A DNA stretch of 64,000 bases, from assembly GCF_051400755.1 (NCBI RefSeq), contig NZ_JBLFFL010000005.1, positions 186,001 through 250,000 on the forward strand, given 5' to 3'. The DNA comes from Parapedobacter sp051400755. GTDB taxonomy: Bacteria > Bacteroidota > Bacteroidia > Sphingobacteriales > Sphingobacteriaceae. A program made the position numbers and the translations under genes. Shown here piece after piece: positions 56,766 through 64,000 of the stretch. The first letter of the stretch is position 1. Each line of letters begins with the position of its first letter. Under the pieces are notes generated by a model. That model was given only the letters and a program-made list of their open reading frames with translations. It had not been told where the DNA came from and searched no databases.

Positions 56766-59700
56766 ATGAGAACAATTCCATTAACTATTCGACAATTATG
56801 CGTCGGCGTGGCCATGCTATGCCTGGCGCTGCTGTGTCCCACATGGGGGCACGCCCAAGCGGGCGGAGTGCAAGGGAAAGTGCTGGACGAAAACAATGAG
56901 CCGTTGGCAGGCGCCTCCGTGCTCATCAAAGAGCTAAACAAAGAAGTCGCCACCAATGAGGACGGGCTTTTTTCGTTTACGGGCGTCGCCGATGGGACAT
57001 ACACCCTATCAACCTCGTTCGTCGGCTATGAGCCCGATGAGCGCTCCATTACGGTTTCCGGAAATCAGCAGGTCATTGATATTACGCTGAAACCCGGCGG
57101 AGAGAGTCTCGACGAGGTGGTGGTCATCGGCTACGGTACCTCCCGGAAGCGCGACCTTACCGGCTCCGTGGCATCCGTGCAAGCCAAGGATTTCAACAAG
57201 GGCGTGATCGCGGCACCGGACCAGTTGATTCAGGGCCGTACCGCCGGGGTCATGGTCATCAACAACACCGGGCAGCCCGGTGGCTCCACGACGGTGCGGA
57301 TACGGGGCAATTCCTCCATCCGCGCGGGGAATAATCCCTTGTTCGTGGTCGATGGTATTCCCTTGTCGGGTACCTCCGCCCGCCCGGGCGGCAGTGGGGG
57401 GTACGGGTCAGATGGTGGCAATCCACTTAGCTATCTCAATCCCAATGACATTGCCAGTATGGACATTTTGAAAGACGCCTCCGCTACGGCGATATACGGC
57501 TCACGCGGTGCCAATGGGGTAGTCCTCATCACGACCAAGCGGGGACAGTCCGGTACACCAACCCTCAATGTGGTTGCATCAACCGGGTTTTCTAACCTGC
57601 TGAAGAGACCCGAGGTGCTGAGTGCAGATGAGTTCAGGCAGGCCTTGCAGGCCTATGGGTTGCAGGGAGACTCTACAGACTTCGGTGGAGACGAGTATGC
57701 ATTTGATGCGATAACCCGGACGGCCATGACGCAAAACTATTCGGTGGATATCTCCGGCGGTAATGAAGACGGCCGGTACCGGATTTCGGCCGGTTATTTA
57801 GACCAGAATGGTATCATTGAGACCTCTCGCTTTAAAAAGTACACGGCCAATGTGAGCAGCAACTTCAGGTTTCTGGAGAGCAAACGCTTGGGACTTGACG
57901 TTAATATCTTGGCTGCGCAGACCGACGAAAACATCGCACCGATTGATGTGGGAGTGGGTTTTGAAGGGAATGTGATTTCGCAGGCGCTGCAATGGAACCC
58001 CACGCTCCCGTTAAGAGATAGTGACGGTGCGTTGACTTTTCAATCATCTGACCTCCGGAATCCACTCACGTCGTTGGCAGCGTATAAGGATATTGCTAAG
58101 GTAAACACGATTTTAGCAAGCTTTGCTCCATCCTTCAAAATCACCGACGAGTTGGAATACAAATTCATGTACAGCCTCACCCACCAAGCTGGGCGGCGCA
58201 CGGGGCGTTATATCGCGGGGATGATCAATCCCAACGACATCAACAACGGGTCCGCTTTCATTGGCAATGATACCGAAACCAACCACCAATTGACGCATAC
58301 GCTGTCGTTTAATAAAGAAATAACGGCTGACTTAAACCTGAATGCCGTCGTCGGTTATGAATACCTGAGTTATGATAGCCGCTGGAATTCGGTGAGCGGG
58401 AGTGGCTTTTCTGATATTGGCGGACTTGATTACTTTGACTATTTGCAATATTCCATTGCTAACAATAGGGGAGCCAATTCTTTTAGAAGTCCCACCAATG
58501 AACTCCAATCATACTTTGCCAGGGCAGCCCTTAACTATCGGGATCGGTACCTGTTTACCGGGACAATCCGGAGAGACGGCTCGACAAAATTCGGGGAGAA
58601 TAACCGGTATGCCAATTTTCCTTCCTTAGCATTTGCTTGGAATGTTTCTAACGAAGACTTTTTGCAAGGTAGCGAGCACATCAGCAACCTCAAGCTGCGC
58701 CTGGGCTGGGGACAAACCGGCAACCAGGAGTTTCCTTCGGGCGCTTCAAAAGACCGTTATGTCTTCAGTGCGCAGAGTATCGCGCAAGCCAATTTCGGCA
58801 ATCCGGACCTAAGGTGGGAAAGCTCATCTACCATCAATGCCGGTATTGATTTCGGGTTTTTCCAGAATCGGCTTTCCGGTTCGGTGGATTATTTCCGCAA
58901 AACCACTACGGATGCGCTCTTTGAGCAGACCCTGGCCCAGCCTGCACCCAGCGGCCGCATATGGGTCAATCTGGATGGCGAAATCATTAATGAGGGGGTG
59001 GAGTTGGCCGTGATGGGCAACATCATCCAACAGGAAAATTGGAACTGGAACCTCGGTGCAAATGCCACCTACCTCAAGAACGAAGTGAGCGGTCTGCTTG
59101 GCTACTATGAAACCGCTGCCCTCCGGGGACAAGGGTTTTCGGGTGTGCTGGGGCAGCGGATGGTCAGTGATCAGCCGCTGAACGTATGGTATTTGGCCCA
59201 GTTCGAAGGAATAGACCCGACGACGGGAACCAGCATGTACAGGGGGCTCGATGGTGCCGTAGGTACGGATGTGGATCCGGCATTAAACAAGTTTTATTTA
59301 GGCAGCCCCAATCCCAAGTACTTGTTGGGTATCACCACCGATGTGAATTATAAACGGCTGACGGCTACCATCAACATGCACGGCGCGTTTGGCCACTACC
59401 TGTTCAACAACACCATGGCCACGGTATTGGGGGTCAATAACCTGTCAAACCGGAATATCGGCAAGGTGTTCTTTGACCCGCAGGCGGTCGAATCTACATC
59501 CAATTCGGCATCGCCCTCCAACCGATATTTGGAGAAGGGAGACTTCCTCAAAATGTCAAACCTGACATTGAGCTATAATGTGGGCAACATTGGCAATACC
59601 ATCAGGAACCTGAATGTATCCCTTACGGGCCAAAATCTGTTTATCCTCACGGGTTACAACGGATTTGATCCCGAGGTGAATACGGATGGCACAACCAATG

Positions 59701-59780
59701 GGGTACCGTCGCTGGGTATCGAATATCTTCCCGTTCCATCCGCGAGGACGTTTCTTTTAGGTGTTAATTTCTCATTGTAG
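56766..59780 (+). CDS. SusC/RagA-type TonB-dependent outer-membrane transporter
   Basis: A 1,004-residue protein with a signal peptide (about 1-33, ending GHA-QA). A carboxypeptidase-regulatory-like domain (about 35-115; GKVLDENNEPLAGASVLIKE) precedes the TonB box/plug (SLDEVVVIGYGTSRKRDLTGSV, then RGNSSIRAGNNPLFVVDGIP) and a 22-strand barrel to a C-terminal aromatic. It imports oligosaccharides or peptides together with the SusD lipoprotein whose gene starts 15 bases after its stop. No glycoside hydrolase, sigma/anti-sigma pair or hybrid sensor adjoins, so the substrate is unknown. Confidence 0.95.
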   Translation: MRTIPLTIRQLCVGVAMLCLALLCPTWGHAQAGGVQGKVLDENNEPLAGASVLIKELNKEVATNEDGLFSFTGVADGTYTLSTSFVGYEPDERSITVSGNQQVIDITLKPGGESLDEVVVIGYGTSRKRDLTGSVASVQAKDFNKGVIAAPDQLIQGRTAGVMVINNTGQPGGSTTVRIRGNSSIRAGNNPLFVVDGIPLSGTSARPGGSGGYGSDGGNPLSYLNPNDIASMDILKDASATAIYGSRGANGVVLITTKRGQSGTPTLNVVASTGFSNLLKRPEVLSADEFRQALQAYGLQGDSTDFGGDEYAFDAITRTAMTQNYSVDISGGNEDGRYRISAGYLDQNGIIETSRFKKYTANVSSNFRFLESKRLGLDVNILAAQTDENIAPIDVGVGFEGNVISQALQWNPTLPLRDSDGALTFQSSDLRNPLTSLAAYKDIAKVNTILASFAPSFKITDELEYKFMYSLTHQAGRRTGRYIAGMINPNDINNGSAFIGNDTETNHQLTHTLSFNKEITADLNLNAVVGYEYLSYDSRWNSVSGSGFSDIGGLDYFDYLQYSIANNRGANSFRSPTNELQSYFARAALNYRDRYLFTGTIRRDGSTKFGENNRYANFPSLAFAWNVSNEDFLQGSEHISNLKLRLGWGQTGNQEFPSGASKDRYVFSAQSIAQANFGNPDLRWESSSTINAGIDFGFFQNRLSGSVDYFRKTTTDALFEQTLAQPAPSGRIWVNLDGEIINEGVELAVMGNIIQQENWNWNLGANATYLKNEVSGLLGYYETAALRGQGFSGVLGQRMVSDQPLNVWYLAQFEGIDPTTGTSMYRGLDGAVGTDVDPALNKFYLGSPNPKYLLGITTDVNYKRLTATINMHGAFGHYLFNNTMATVLGVNNLSNRNIGKVFFDPQAVESTSNSASPSNRYLEKGDFLKMSNLTLSYNVGNIGNTIRNLNVSLTGQNLFILTGYNGFDPEVNTDGTTNGVPSLGIEYLPVPSARTFLLGVNFSL

Positions 59781-59795
59781 CAAAAACTTGGAATC

Positions 59796-61346
59796 ATGAA
59801 CACAGTTAAATTATATCGCACCATTTTCTTGGTTATTGCGGCACTATCATTCTCCTGTACCGACTTGGACGAGCAGCTTCGGAGCGAGTTGGAGCAAGGG
59901 GGATCAGATGTGAATACCGCAGACTTATTGATCGGTGCCTACTTGGCGCTGAATACACCCTATCAGCAGGAACAGCGATGGGTGTTGGAAGAAATTTCTA
60001 CCGATGCGGCTATCGCCCCTACCCGTGGTGGCGACTGGGATGACAATGGGATGCACCGGGCCATCCACCTCCACACGTGGAATGCTGATAACGGGTACAT
60101 GAACAATACCTTCGTCAGTCTGCTGACGGCACAATTCCAGGCCTCCAATGTGTTGCGCAATAATCCAAACCCGCAACAGGCCGCCGAGGCCCGCTTCATC
60201 CGGGCACTCAGTATGTATGACGTGTTAGATCTTTGGGGGGTGGTACCTTATCGCGAAGATTTGGAGGATTTTCGGGCAGACCCCGTCACGCTTCAGCCTC
60301 AGGAAGCCATCGATTTCATCGCCAGCGAGTTGAACGCCATTATGGGCGATCTGCCAAGCACCGGTGCAGCCTATGTGGCTAACCAAAACGCTGCCAAGAC
60401 ACTGCTAATGAAGCTGTACCTGAACAAGGGTGTATTCCTCAACCGGGAAAATCCGGCGTTTGATGCTGCTGACATGAACCAGGTGATCACCCTGGCAAAT
60501 GAGATTACGGCCAGCAATCGGTATACCATCTCTGCTCCCGGCAAGTACTTCGATAATTTTGCGCCGAATAATCATGCCGTGTCCACGGAGAACATCTTCA
60601 CGCTGTATAACGAGAATGGGGTGCGGGGCGGCAACGTCGATCGGACGTGGAACACCGTCGCCCACTATAACATGGTGCCCGGTGGCTGGAACGGCTGGTG
60701 TACCCTTTCGGATTACTATGACCGGTATGAGGAAGGCGACGAACGCCTGGGTATTTACTACGATTACCCTGCGGATACGATGAGTAACCCCGATCATAGG
60801 CGGAATGTGGGTTTCTTTATCGGCCAGCAATACAACTTGAGTACCGGCCGACCGTTGAACGCACGGAACCCTTCGAGCCAACCATTGGCATTCACACGGG
60901 AGGTTAGCATTAGGACATCCGGCACTACGTTGGAAATCGCGGGCATCCGGGTCATGAAATACGCGTTCGATTACAGTGTGCCGTCTGGTCAGCGCAACAA
61001 TGACTGGGTCGTGTTCCGGTATGCCGATGTGTTGCTCATGAAGGCTGAAGCCATCTTGCGGGGTGGCACGGGTGCGCCGGCGGAGGCGCTGGCCTTGGTC
61101 AATACCATCCGTACCAATCGTGGTGCTACACCTCTTGCCACACTCACGTTAGATGAGCTGATCGATGAGCGTGGCCGAGAGTTGTATTGGGAAGGATGGA
61201 GAAGACAGGATTTGATCCGCTTTGGTAAGTTCTTGGAACCGGGGTCGGTAAGGGTTACCAGTTCTGAGCCGCATCGATTGGTCTATCCGATACCAAGCCA
61301 GCAAATCGCGGTCAACCCTAATCTCGAACAGAACCCGGGCTATTAA
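59796..61346 (+). CDS. SusD/RagB-type surface lipoprotein
   Basis: A 516-residue lipoprotein with signal and lipobox LSFSC (Cys21). TPR-like helical repeats and the conserved family segments AEARFIRALSMYDVLDLWGVVPY, GGRELYWEGWRRQDLIRFG-like (RGRELYWEGWRRQDLIRFGK) and the C-terminal YPIPSQQIAVNPNLEQNPGY are all present. It forms the lid of the SusC channel and captures substrate at the cell surface. It follows SusC by 15 bases and ends with a strong terminator. Confidence 0.95.
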   Translation: MNTVKLYRTIFLVIAALSFSCTDLDEQLRSELEQGGSDVNTADLLIGAYLALNTPYQQEQRWVLEEISTDAAIAPTRGGDWDDNGMHRAIHLHTWNADNGYMNNTFVSLLTAQFQASNVLRNNPNPQQAAEARFIRALSMYDVLDLWGVVPYREDLEDFRADPVTLQPQEAIDFIASELNAIMGDLPSTGAAYVANQNAAKTLLMKLYLNKGVFLNRENPAFDAADMNQVITLANEITASNRYTISAPGKYFDNFAPNNHAVSTENIFTLYNENGVRGGNVDRTWNTVAHYNMVPGGWNGWCTLSDYYDRYEEGDERLGIYYDYPADTMSNPDHRRNVGFFIGQQYNLSTGRPLNARNPSSQPLAFTREVSIRTSGTTLEIAGIRVMKYAFDYSVPSGQRNNDWVVFRYADVLLMKAEAILRGGTGAPAEALALVNTIRTNRGATPLATLTLDELIDERGRELYWEGWRRQDLIRFGKFLEPGSVRVTSSEPHRLVYPIPSQQIAVNPNLEQNPGY

Positions 61347-61372
61347 CCGAATCTCACCGCCTAAAACATCCG

Positions 61373-61409
61373 AGCCGCTCCATTTTTCAGTGGGGCGGCT
61401 TTTCTTTTT
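61373..61409 (+). terminator. Terminator of the SusC/SusD operon
   Basis: AGCCGCTCCA (61373-61382) pairs with TGGGGCGGCT (61391-61400; one T-G pair) around an 8-base loop, followed by TTTCTTTTT. Confidence 0.85.
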
Positions 61410-61462
61410 CGATTAAGTAAAAATTATTTATCTGATAATCAGCACATTTTGTTTTTATATAC

Positions 61463-61481
61463 TACTATGTATTGCATAGTA
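61463..61481. promoter_or_regulatory. Probable PadR operator
   Basis: TACTATG (61463-61469), 5 bases, CATAGTA (61475-61481): perfect 7-bp inverted arms. The centre contains the TTG (61472-61474) of the promoter that drives the PadR gene, so a bound dimer would block sigma contacts. Autoregulation through an ATGT...ACAT-like palindrome is usual for PadR proteins. Confidence 0.6.
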
Positions 61482-61503
61482 TAGTCCTAAACATATATCT
61501 TTG
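61472..61503 (+). promoter_or_regulatory. Promoter of the PadR-PspC operon
   Basis: TTG (61472-61474), 21 bases, then TATCTTTG (61496-61503). Spacing is at the upper limit of the Bacteroidota consensus. It overlaps the palindrome at 61463-61481. Confidence 0.7.
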
Positions 61504-61507
61504 TATT

Positions 61508-61954
61508 ATGATAGTAGATAATACACAAACCCAAATGAGGAAAGGGATACTGGAATACTGTATCCTTTCAATTATCTCGCAAGGCGAGATATATGCCTCG
61601 GACATCATCAGCGAGCTCAAGAAAGCGCGGTTGCTGGTGGTAGAGGGTACTCTATATCCTTTGCTCACGCGCTTGAAAAACAATGACCTATTGAGTTATG
61701 CATGGAAAGAATCTACTTCGGGGCCGCCGCGCAAATACTACCAGATCACGCCAGCTGGACAAGAGGTGCTCCGCAAATTGGACACCACCTGGGAGGAATT
61801 GGTCTTCGCCGTGCAGACGGCGATGGATGGCCGGGTGAGACAGGAGGCTGGAGACATCAGACAGGAGACAGGTGTAGCAGAACGGAGTCCCGATGAGCAA
61901 GGCGATATCGGGAAGGCGTCAGACGAGGGAGAGAAGACATCAGATAATCAATAA
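61508..61954 (+). CDS. PadR family transcriptional repressor
   Basis: A 148-residue winged-helix regulator (139 if the ATG at 61535 is used). The DNA-binding core is MRKGILEYCILSIISQGEIYASDIISEL then VVEGTLYPLLTRLKNNDLLSY and SGPPRKYYQITPAGQEVL, a classic PadR wing. The C-terminal 40 residues are a Gly/Glu/Arg-rich, disordered tail with no dimerisation helix motif I can name. The first ATG (61508) lies only 5 bases after the -7 box, so 61535 is the likelier start. It is co-transcribed with the PspC gene 23 bases downstream and probably represses both. Confidence 0.92.
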   Translation: MIVDNTQTQMRKGILEYCILSIISQGEIYASDIISELKKARLLVVEGTLYPLLTRLKNNDLLSYAWKESTSGPPRKYYQITPAGQEVLRKLDTTWEELVFAVQTAMDGRVRQEAGDIRQETGVAERSPDEQGDIGKASDEGEKTSDNQ

Positions 61955-61977
61955 TAACGATATAAAACCACAAAAAC

Positions 61978-63627
61978 ATGAACAGGACTATCATCATTAA
62001 TATAAACGGCATCGTTTTCCACATTGAGGAGGATGCCTATGAAGTACTCCGCTCGTATATGATCGATGTAAAGAAGCACTTCGGCTATACGACCGACAGC
62101 CACGAGATCGTGGGCGATATCGAGAATCGTATTGCCGAGATGTTCAACGAGCGTATCGTACAGGGCAAAAAGGAGGTGATCACCACGCAGGATGTAAACG
62201 AGGTGATCGCCCAGATGGGGCGTGTGAGCGACTTTGAGGGCGATGAGGCAGAAGACGCTGCAACGGATGGCGGGGTTTATGACATGCCTCCCGCTAGCGG
62301 AGAGCGCCGATTGATGCGCGATCCGGATGACAAGGTGTTTGGCGGCGTGTGTAGCGGCTTGGGGCATTATTTCGGCATGGAAGCACGGTGGATCCGGCTT
62401 ATCCTCGTGCTGCTGTTTATCTTCGGCGGCACCGGGCTGTTGCTGTACATCATTCTGTGGATCGTGATGCCCCTCGCCCGGACCCGGGCCGATCGCATGG
62501 CCATGCGGGGTGAGGCGCCCAATCTGCAGAATTTTAAGCGCAGTTTTCAGGAGGAGATGGAGGGCCTCCGTACAAATTTTACCGGGGCCGAGGAAGGGCT
62601 TAGAAGGGGCTTGGACTCGGCCGGCAATTTTTTTGTCAAAGCCTTCGTCGTGTTGGCTAAGGTTATCGGGGTATTGTGTATAGTAGGCCTGTGCGGCGGC
62701 CTGATCGCACTGGTTATTAGCATCGTTGCCTCCTTCGGATTTTTCGGCGCCGATGCGGATATGGCCATGTTTCCGCTCAATGTCATTGAGCCGGCGCTCC
62801 GCACCCCCATGCTGATCAGTGCACTGGTCGTTGCGGTGATCCCCTTTGTCGCATTGGTGGCGCTCATCATCCGCATCTTGTTCAATAAAAGTGCGATGGG
62901 GCAGTATACCGGATTCACCCTGTTGGTGGTGTGGCTCATTGCCGTTGGTTTCACCGCAGTATATGCCACCCGTACGGCGAATGACTTCCGGGAAGAAAGC
63001 ACGGTGGTAGAGGAGCAGCCGCTGGAGAAACAGGCCGTATACCACCTGTCAAAAAATGACATCACCGTCATCCGCTTGCAGGATGACTCACTGGACCGCG
63101 CTTCGCGCATCCGGCACCGGGCCATCACGCGCAATCGCAACATCATGGAGTGGCAAAGCCGCATGCACATGCGTATCGCCAAGGTCGACTCCACGCAGGG
63201 CCCCTCGCTCACCTATGAATATTCGGCACGTGGCACCACCTATGAATTGGCGGCCGATCGGGCCGGAAAAATAGCCTATCACTTTCAGCAGCAAGGAGAT
63301 CAGTTAATATTCGATAGCCACTTCAACATCGCCAGCCAAGATTTGATGCGCGATCAGCAGTTGTACCTCAAGCTGAATATTCCGGTCGGCGCAAGGCTAG
63401 TGATCGACAGGGACATGCAACGGCACGTCTGGGATCTGCCGTTCAATCAATGCGAAGAGAACTATAATTATGCCGATGATAACCGTCCGGATAAAACCGA
63501 GTGGGTCATGACCGAGTCGGGATTGAAATGTGCCATCGCAGCGCCACCGGTGGAAGAACCCTCGGCGGCGACGATCGATACCCTGCGCGCGGATAGCGCA
63601 GTAGTGGATACCATCGTCAACCAGTAG
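61978..63627 (+). CDS. PspC-domain membrane protein
   Basis: A 549-residue protein. Residues about 1-90 form a regulatory N-terminus (IININGIVFHIEEDAYEVL, EVIAQMGRVSDFEG). The PspC domain follows (about 108-165: LMRDPDDKVFGGVCSGLGHYFGMEARWIRLILV), then up to four further transmembrane helices (about 215-340) and a large C-terminal extracytoplasmic domain rich in beta structure. PadR-PspC pairs are typical of Bacteroidota envelope-stress or membrane-integrity control. It is the second gene of the PadR operon. Confidence 0.9.
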   Translation: MNRTIIININGIVFHIEEDAYEVLRSYMIDVKKHFGYTTDSHEIVGDIENRIAEMFNERIVQGKKEVITTQDVNEVIAQMGRVSDFEGDEAEDAATDGGVYDMPPASGERRLMRDPDDKVFGGVCSGLGHYFGMEARWIRLILVLLFIFGGTGLLLYIILWIVMPLARTRADRMAMRGEAPNLQNFKRSFQEEMEGLRTNFTGAEEGLRRGLDSAGNFFVKAFVVLAKVIGVLCIVGLCGGLIALVISIVASFGFFGADADMAMFPLNVIEPALRTPMLISALVVAVIPFVALVALIIRILFNKSAMGQYTGFTLLVVWLIAVGFTAVYATRTANDFREESTVVEEQPLEKQAVYHLSKNDITVIRLQDDSLDRASRIRHRAITRNRNIMEWQSRMHMRIAKVDSTQGPSLTYEYSARGTTYELAADRAGKIAYHFQQQGDQLIFDSHFNIASQDLMRDQQLYLKLNIPVGARLVIDRDMQRHVWDLPFNQCEENYNYADDNRPDKTEWVMTESGLKCAIAAPPVEEPSAATIDTLRADSAVVDTIVNQ

Positions 63628-63659
63628 GAGGATAAACACAAAATTAATTGACGAGTCGG

Positions 63660-63690
63660 TGCAACTTTTTGACAGGTTAGGGCGTCCTAT
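63660..63690 (+). promoter_or_regulatory. ECF-type promoter before the outer-membrane protein gene
   Basis: TGCAAC (63660-63665), a 17-base spacer, then CGTCCTAT (63683-63690). AAC at -35 and CGTC at -10 are the hallmark of ECF sigma factor promoters. No TAnnTTTG box is present in this gap. It would give a 5' leader of about 110 bases. Confidence 0.5.
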
Positions 63691-63752
63691 ACACAACGCC
63701 GATTTGAGCGGGACGAAGCGAAAATAACTAAATATCACATTATCAATTGATT

Positions 63753-63771
63753 AAAAAGCGATTTGCTTTTT
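63753..63771 (+). terminator. Small hairpin with T-tail in the leader of the last gene
   Basis: AAAAAGC (63753-63759), 5 bases, GCTTTTT (63765-63771). It may end the PspC transcript or act as an attenuator, because it lies between the ECF-type promoter and the ATG at 63805. Confidence 0.5.
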
Positions 63772-63782
63772 GATACGGGGAG

Positions 63783-63796
63783 CCTTTGTGCAAAGG
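63783..63796 (+). repeat. Small hairpin overlapping the ribosome-binding region
   Basis: CCTTTG-TG-CAAAGG. The right arm contains AAAGG, part of a Shine-Dalgarno-like AAAGGA 8 bases before the ATG at 63805, so pairing would hide it. Confidence 0.4.
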
Positions 63797-63804
63797 AAAC
63801 AATC

Positions 63805-64000
63805 ATGAACAAACTTATCCATATATGCTTGATGCTTTTAACGGTGGTTTCGGCGCATAGCATCGCGTTAGCCCAGCAGGGTTCCATTACGGGCAAGATC
63901 GTCGATGAACAACAAAAACCGTTGGACCTGGCCACGGTCAAATTATTGGCGGCCACCGATTCGGCTTTGGTCAAATCGGTCTTTCCGGATGAGCAGGGCA
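63805..64000 (+). CDS. Outer-membrane protein with carboxypeptidase-regulatory-like domain, cut by right edge
   Basis: An ATG at 63805 opens a frame to the window end (65 codons). The first 24 residues are a signal peptide (MNKLIHICLMLLTVVSAHS...ALA-QQ). The mature start QGSITGKIVDEQQKPLDLAT is a carboxypeptidase-regulatory-like domain, as in Bacteroidota outer-membrane beta-barrel or TonB-dependent receptor proteins. The wording (LATVKLLAATDSALVKS) fits the outer-membrane beta-barrel family with such a domain better than SusC. The rest lies outside the window. Confidence 0.7.
   Translation, partial: MNKLIHICLMLLTVVSAHSIALAQQGSITGKIVDEQQKPLDLATVKLLAATDSALVKSVFPDEQG

Noticed and set aside
61948..63045. 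365-codon minus-strand frame opposite pspC
   Set aside because: His/Gln/Arg-rich shadow of the PspC gene with no start signals or homology I can recognise.
1..64000. CRISPR arrays, insertion sequences, prophage, rRNA operons
   Set aside because: No regularly spaced repeats, transposase motifs, phage structural genes or rRNA-like sequence were seen on either strand.

Overview
The window is chromosomal DNA from a Bacteroidota bacterium, most likely a moderately GC-rich member of the Sphingobacteriaceae (Parapedobacter- or Olivibacter-like; genus is a guess). The evidence is the SusC/SusD pair, a gliding-type GldH lipoprotein beside RicT and holB, futalosine-route MqnD, a SecA of about 1,100 residues ending in a SEC-C motif, and many promoters with the Bacteroidota -7 box TAnnTTTG, several with a TTG 19-21 bases upstream. 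No prophage, insertion sequence, CRISPR array, rRNA operon or obvious genomic island is visible. This is mostly core genome with compact operons and several convergent genes whose 3' ends overlap.

Layout. 0-2 kb: a gene leaving the left edge, tRNA-Arg(CCU), and a peroxiredoxin / thioredoxin / small protein operon. 2-6.5 kb: a four-gene operon with an exported PIG-L/LmbE-type deacetylase, two tiny membrane proteins (one of 41 residues, overlapping both neighbours) and a sodium:solute symporter. 6.5-8.4 kb, minus strand: exonuclease III, a periplasmic cyclophilin and an unknown protein. 8.4-11.5 kb: an NtrB/NtrC-like pair next to a possible plus-strand small RNA. 11.6-15.6 kb: tRNA-Val(UAC), a putative porin with purine nucleoside phosphorylase, and RsgA. 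15.7-23.2 kb: DNA polymerase I, a secreted YwqK/MORN-like protein, phosphatidylserine decarboxylase, a PhoR-like kinase, and a DUF47-PiT phosphate uptake operon with a Pho-box-like tandem repeat over its promoter. 23.5-27.3 kb: an abundant OmpA-type protein, CsbD, SurE and MqnD. 27.4-33.4 kb: SecA, a SPOR protein, an M20 amidohydrolase, a degenerate thiamine-pyrophosphokinase-like protein and a GNAT acetyltransferase.

33.5-39.1 kb holds a nucleotidyltransferase-fold protein, a phosphoesterase, and trehalose genes (GH15 facing an OtsA-OtsB fusion). 39.3-47.2 kb looks like a stress-response block: FAD/Rieske oxidoreductase, KTSC protein, SDR dehydrogenase, PAS-GAF hybrid-sensing kinase with response regulator, YetF-like protein, an ECF sigma factor resembling the EcfG type, and a DUF2892-SRPBCC fusion. 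Several of these genes have AAC-N17/18-GTT-like elements upstream, which could be that sigma factor's promoters. 47.3-56.6 kb is housekeeping: M28 peptidase, rhodanese, ComB, GcvT, a tail-less SSB, PhzF, methionine aminopeptidase, HolB, RicT, GldH. 56.7-64 kb has an orphan SusC/SusD pair, an apparently autoregulated PadR-PspC operon, and the start of an outer-membrane protein gene behind an ECF-type promoter.

No searches were run. Family calls rest on motifs read by eye. Promoter and operator calls are pattern matches and have not been tested statistically.
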